DNA of 64,000 nt from Myripristis murdjan (lineage: Eukaryota; Chordata; Actinopteri; Holocentriformes; Holocentridae): assembly GCF_902150065.1 (NCBI RefSeq), contig NC_043980.1, positions 18,785,917 to 18,849,916 on the forward strand, in the 5' to 3' direction. How positions within the stretch are numbered: position 1 is the first letter of the stretch; each line of letters starts with the position of its first letter. Shown here in pieces: positions 61,198 to 64,000 of this stretch. The translations under genes were made by a program, and so were the position numbers. Below the pieces are notes generated by a model, which was given only the letters and a program-made list of their open reading frames with translations, searched no databases and had not been told where the DNA came from.

Positions 61198-61826
61198 ATG
61201 GCTACTGTGCCGTATGGATCCAACGCAACGCGAAATCTCACCAACCAGTTTGTCCAGCCGCCGTGGCGCATCGCGTTGTGGTCCGTGGCGTACAGCACCG
61301 TCCTCACAGTGGCGGTTTTGGGGAACTTGATTGTGATTTGGATTATTCTCGCTCACAAGCGGATGAGAACTGTGACGAACTATTTCCTGCTAAACTTGGC
61401 TGTCTCTGATGTTGCTATGGCCGCTTTCAACACGCTGGTAAACTTCATCTACGCGGCTCATGGCGAGTGGTACTTTGGAGAGGCATATTGCAGGTTTCAC
61501 AACTTCTTACCCGTCACTGCTGTGTTCGCCAGCATCTACTCTATGACTGCTATAGCCCTAGACAGGTGAGGCTGCTGAGGAAGCCTTCACTGCTCAGTTC
61601 GGCATGTTGTATATTAATCATTAAGGTTAATTGTTCTGAATTACCGTGTTGCTTATTTTCCGTTCCCTTAATAATGTCGGAATCGGCAAAAATTAAAAAT
61701 ACAATTTGCATTAAAATTTTTTTTTGACTAATAATTAACTCTAAACCAAAAAAACATATTGAAATGATGATGATGATGATGATACTACTACTACGACGAC
61801 GACGACGACAACGACTAACAATAGGC

Positions 61827-61868
<42 letters not shown>

Positions 61869-63081
61869 AATAAAGTGATTTGGTCCTGGTCGTTTTGGAG
61901 TTAAATCTTTAAACATTGTCCTGATTGTCTGAATGAAAGGTGAATGAACCTGAAATTTAATGAACTGCTTTTGACGTCTGTTTTTTGCAGAGCAACTAAT
62001 GCCAAATGCATGTTACTGTAGGTGTACATAGGCCTACATGACCTGAATCCCCCCCCCCCCCCCCCCCCCCCCCCAACCCCAGAGTGTTACAGATGTAGAA
62101 CACTGGGACAACACAGACTAAGTTACTGTACAGGCATGACTGGAGCATTCACTCGGCAAATAGGCTATTAGTAAAATAAGTTGATGTGAACATTTACTAG
62201 AATACAGAAAAAGCTGAGATTTTGAGTTTTTTTTTAATGGTTTAAGTAGACATCAGAGAAACACTGATCAACCAGTAACCCCATTATTCAAAACTACTGG
62301 TGAGTGATGGTTATGTTTTAAATGCAGTATGTCTGCTATAGGTAGCCTACTGAATTGTCTGCTTTGTAGTTAGTATTCAGGTGATTCAGTTTTTTGCTTG
62401 TTCTGTTGTACCCGCATTATCTCCCGGTCCAGCATTATTTTGTGACTTCTTCCCTGTAGGTACATGGCCATCATCCACCCGCTTAAGCCGCGCCTGTCAG
62501 CGACGGCCACCAAAGTGGTGATTGTGTGTATCTGGAGTCTGGCTGTGGTGCTGGCCTTCCCTCTCTGCTTCTTCTCCACCATCCGCGTTCTGCCTCGCAG
62601 GACCATCTGCTATGTGGCCTGGCCCCGGATGACGGATGACCCCTTCATGTAAGCGTATACACGTGTAAACCATGGACACATGTCTGCAGACACACACATA
62701 TACACTTAAGCTTAGTGGCAAGAGCTAGTAACATATCTAAAAAAACAAATATCTAAAAATCTTGTTTCTTACATTTAGAATTTTCAAAGTTGTATTTATC
62801 AGTGACTCTAGATATGCCCCTCTTTGTATCATGCATATATATATTTTTTTCTAAACTGCTTAAGTGGTACCAGTTAGGATTGAAAAAGTAGCTATATCCA
62901 AGGTGGTGATTTTCTCCCTTTCTTGTGCAGGTATCATATCATAGTGACAGTTCTGGTCTACCTGCTGCCCTTAGTGGTGATGGGCATCACCTATACAATT
63001 GTGGGGGTGACTCTGTGGGGAGGTGAGATCCCTGGAGATTCATCTGATAACTATCATGGACAGCTCCGAGCCAAGAGGAAG
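61198..63081 (+). CDS. tacr3: tachykinin (neurokinin-3-type) receptor, first three coding exons; 3' part beyond window
   Basis: Exons 61198-61565, 62460-62648 and 62931-63081 join in frame to 236 residues; further exons must follow past 64000. It is a rhodopsin-like GPCR. A short N-terminus has N-glycosylation sequons (NAT, NLT) and [15 protein letters not shown]1 contains [25 protein letters not shown]2 [18 protein letters not shown], and TM3 ends in the DRY motif, split by the first intron (D-R/Y). TM4 is [20 protein letters not shown], and TM5 with the third loop is [28 protein letters not shown] and AKRK. The wording fits NK3R better than NK1R, and intron positions match the tachykinin receptor family. 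It binds neurokinin B and signals through Gq; in fish it acts in the reproductive neuroendocrine axis. I cannot tell which fish paralogue (tacr3a or b) this is. Confidence 0.93.
61760..61866. repeat. compound trinucleotide repeats (GAT)n, (ACT/ACG)n, (AAT)n
   Basis: Three adjacent trinucleotide arrays lie in the first tacr3 intron: GAT about 61765-61782, CTA/CGA 61784-61813, and AAT/ATA 61826-61866. Confidence 0.9.
62049..62074. repeat. poly-C tract (26 C)
   Basis: An uninterrupted run of 26 C in tacr3 intron 1. Such runs are rare, prone to sequencing error, and can form i-motif/G-quadruplex structures. Confidence 0.95.
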
Positions 63082-63955
63082 GTAAGGACTGCATTGTTCA
63101 GCACATTTATATACAATACACCTTGATTTTGTTTATCCGTGTGTAGCCTTGAAAAAGAAGCACAGGTAGGTAGTTGTAGCCACACAACGTACAGTTTAGA
63201 TAATATCTTACCTCTCATCCATTAATCAACTAAACAGCTGCCCTCTCAAGGAGCACAAAAGGAGCACACCAGCTCTAATGAAATGACCCTGACGGATGGG
63301 CAACAGACTGGCCGATAATGTATTTCTTTGCTACTCACAAAGTACTTTGATATTTACACAGCTAATACCAGCTTTTATGATATGCCACTGCTACCAAGCA
63401 GAAGTGTGACACAGAGATAGAGAGAAACTGCCCATCAACTGAGGGATCCAGATCTAAGCCTCACTGTTGGCAGCAGACATTACCTTAGTTCCAGTCGTCA
63501 TTTTTATATCTGTAGCACAAGCACCTTTTGACTTCTGCTCTCACTGTATGTTTCAGTGTTATGATGCACACTCATACAGATTTCTGCAAGCATGATTTCC
63601 TGATTCATTTGCAACTTAAGCCTTGAAGCAGAGAAAAAAATAACATGCTTTTTGGGGATGAGCACTTGCTCTCTTGTAGTTTGACACCAGCCCAGATGCA
63701 GAGTGTGCTTTGCAGCAGTCACTGAGCAGGGTAGGTTATACAGGGATTAAGGTCATCACAGCTTGCATGATGAACATCTATCAAGCCAGCTGTGGGATTA
63801 ATGCCAACGAATACAATTTATTGATAAACACCACAAATACCTCAGGTTTACATGTGGGATTATTAAAAGAGATCCCTTAAAGGTTAGGTGACAAAGGACT
63901 CCAATGTTTTAGCTTACATAAAGTGAGTATAATACAGTTTTCCACAAAATGGAGA

Positions 63956-64000
<45 letters not shown>
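63082..64000 (+). other. tacr3: tacr3 intron 3 (partial)
   Basis: The next expected exon (starting with VKMMI-type sequence in the family) is not found before the right edge. This stretch is therefore intron, ending in an (AC)n array. Confidence 0.6.
63959..64000. repeat. (AC)n microsatellite at window edge
   Basis: Perfect AC units run to the end of the window; the true length is unknown. Confidence 0.95.

Overview
The window is from a ray-finned (teleost) fish nuclear genome. Genes carry short GT-AG introns. Tc1/mariner, hAT, Penelope-like, LINE and tRNA-derived SINE repeats typical of fish are abundant, and the five recognised protein genes (ccdc86, glb1, cldnd1, an acy3/aspa-type gene, tacr3) have vertebrate exon structures. 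All names come from reading translated exons and from memory of the families; no database search was run.

Layout. 1-2044: an old palindromic DNA transposon with an integrase-core (IS3EU-like) transposase remnant, split by a 1.25-kb Tc1 element. 4016-18674 (+): a very large mucin gene. One ~12-kb Thr/Ala/Pro exon contains a 100-N assembly gap and a ~3-kb higher-order duplication. It is followed by three exons encoding an SEA domain and a last Ser/Thr-rich exon with a short hydrophobic tail that looks like a GPI-anchor signal. 20330-20813 (-): a small two-exon gene predicted to encode a secreted or GPI-anchored Thr/Ala mucin-like peptide. It lies tail-to-tail with the large mucin, so the left third may be a small mucin locus.

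22540-25170: fossil retroelement fragments (Penelope-like GIY-YIG part, Ty3/gypsy-type fragment, LINE fragment). 26885-31781 (-): ccdc86 in four exons. 33957-42060 (+): glb1 (lysosomal beta-galactosidase), complete in 16 exons, two of whose introns use GC donors. These two genes are divergent, and the ~2.2 kb between them contains a 1.2-kb nearly palindromic IS3EU-like transposon. 44493-46299 (+): cldnd1 in four coding exons. 49048-50582: a hAT-type repeat with a perfect 8-bp target duplication and a Tc1-like copy nested inside. 50894-54385 (-): an aspartoacylase/aminoacylase-3 gene in six exons, with a GC donor in one intron and a deleted Tc1 in another. 61198-63081 (+): the first three coding exons of a neurokinin-3-type tachykinin receptor, whose last part lies beyond the right edge.

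The recognised genes do not form one pathway; they are ordinary neighbours. The most novel-looking items are the SEA/GPI mucin with its unstable giant repeat exon, the small antisense mucin, and the palindromic transposon that carries the start of its own transposase in both arms.
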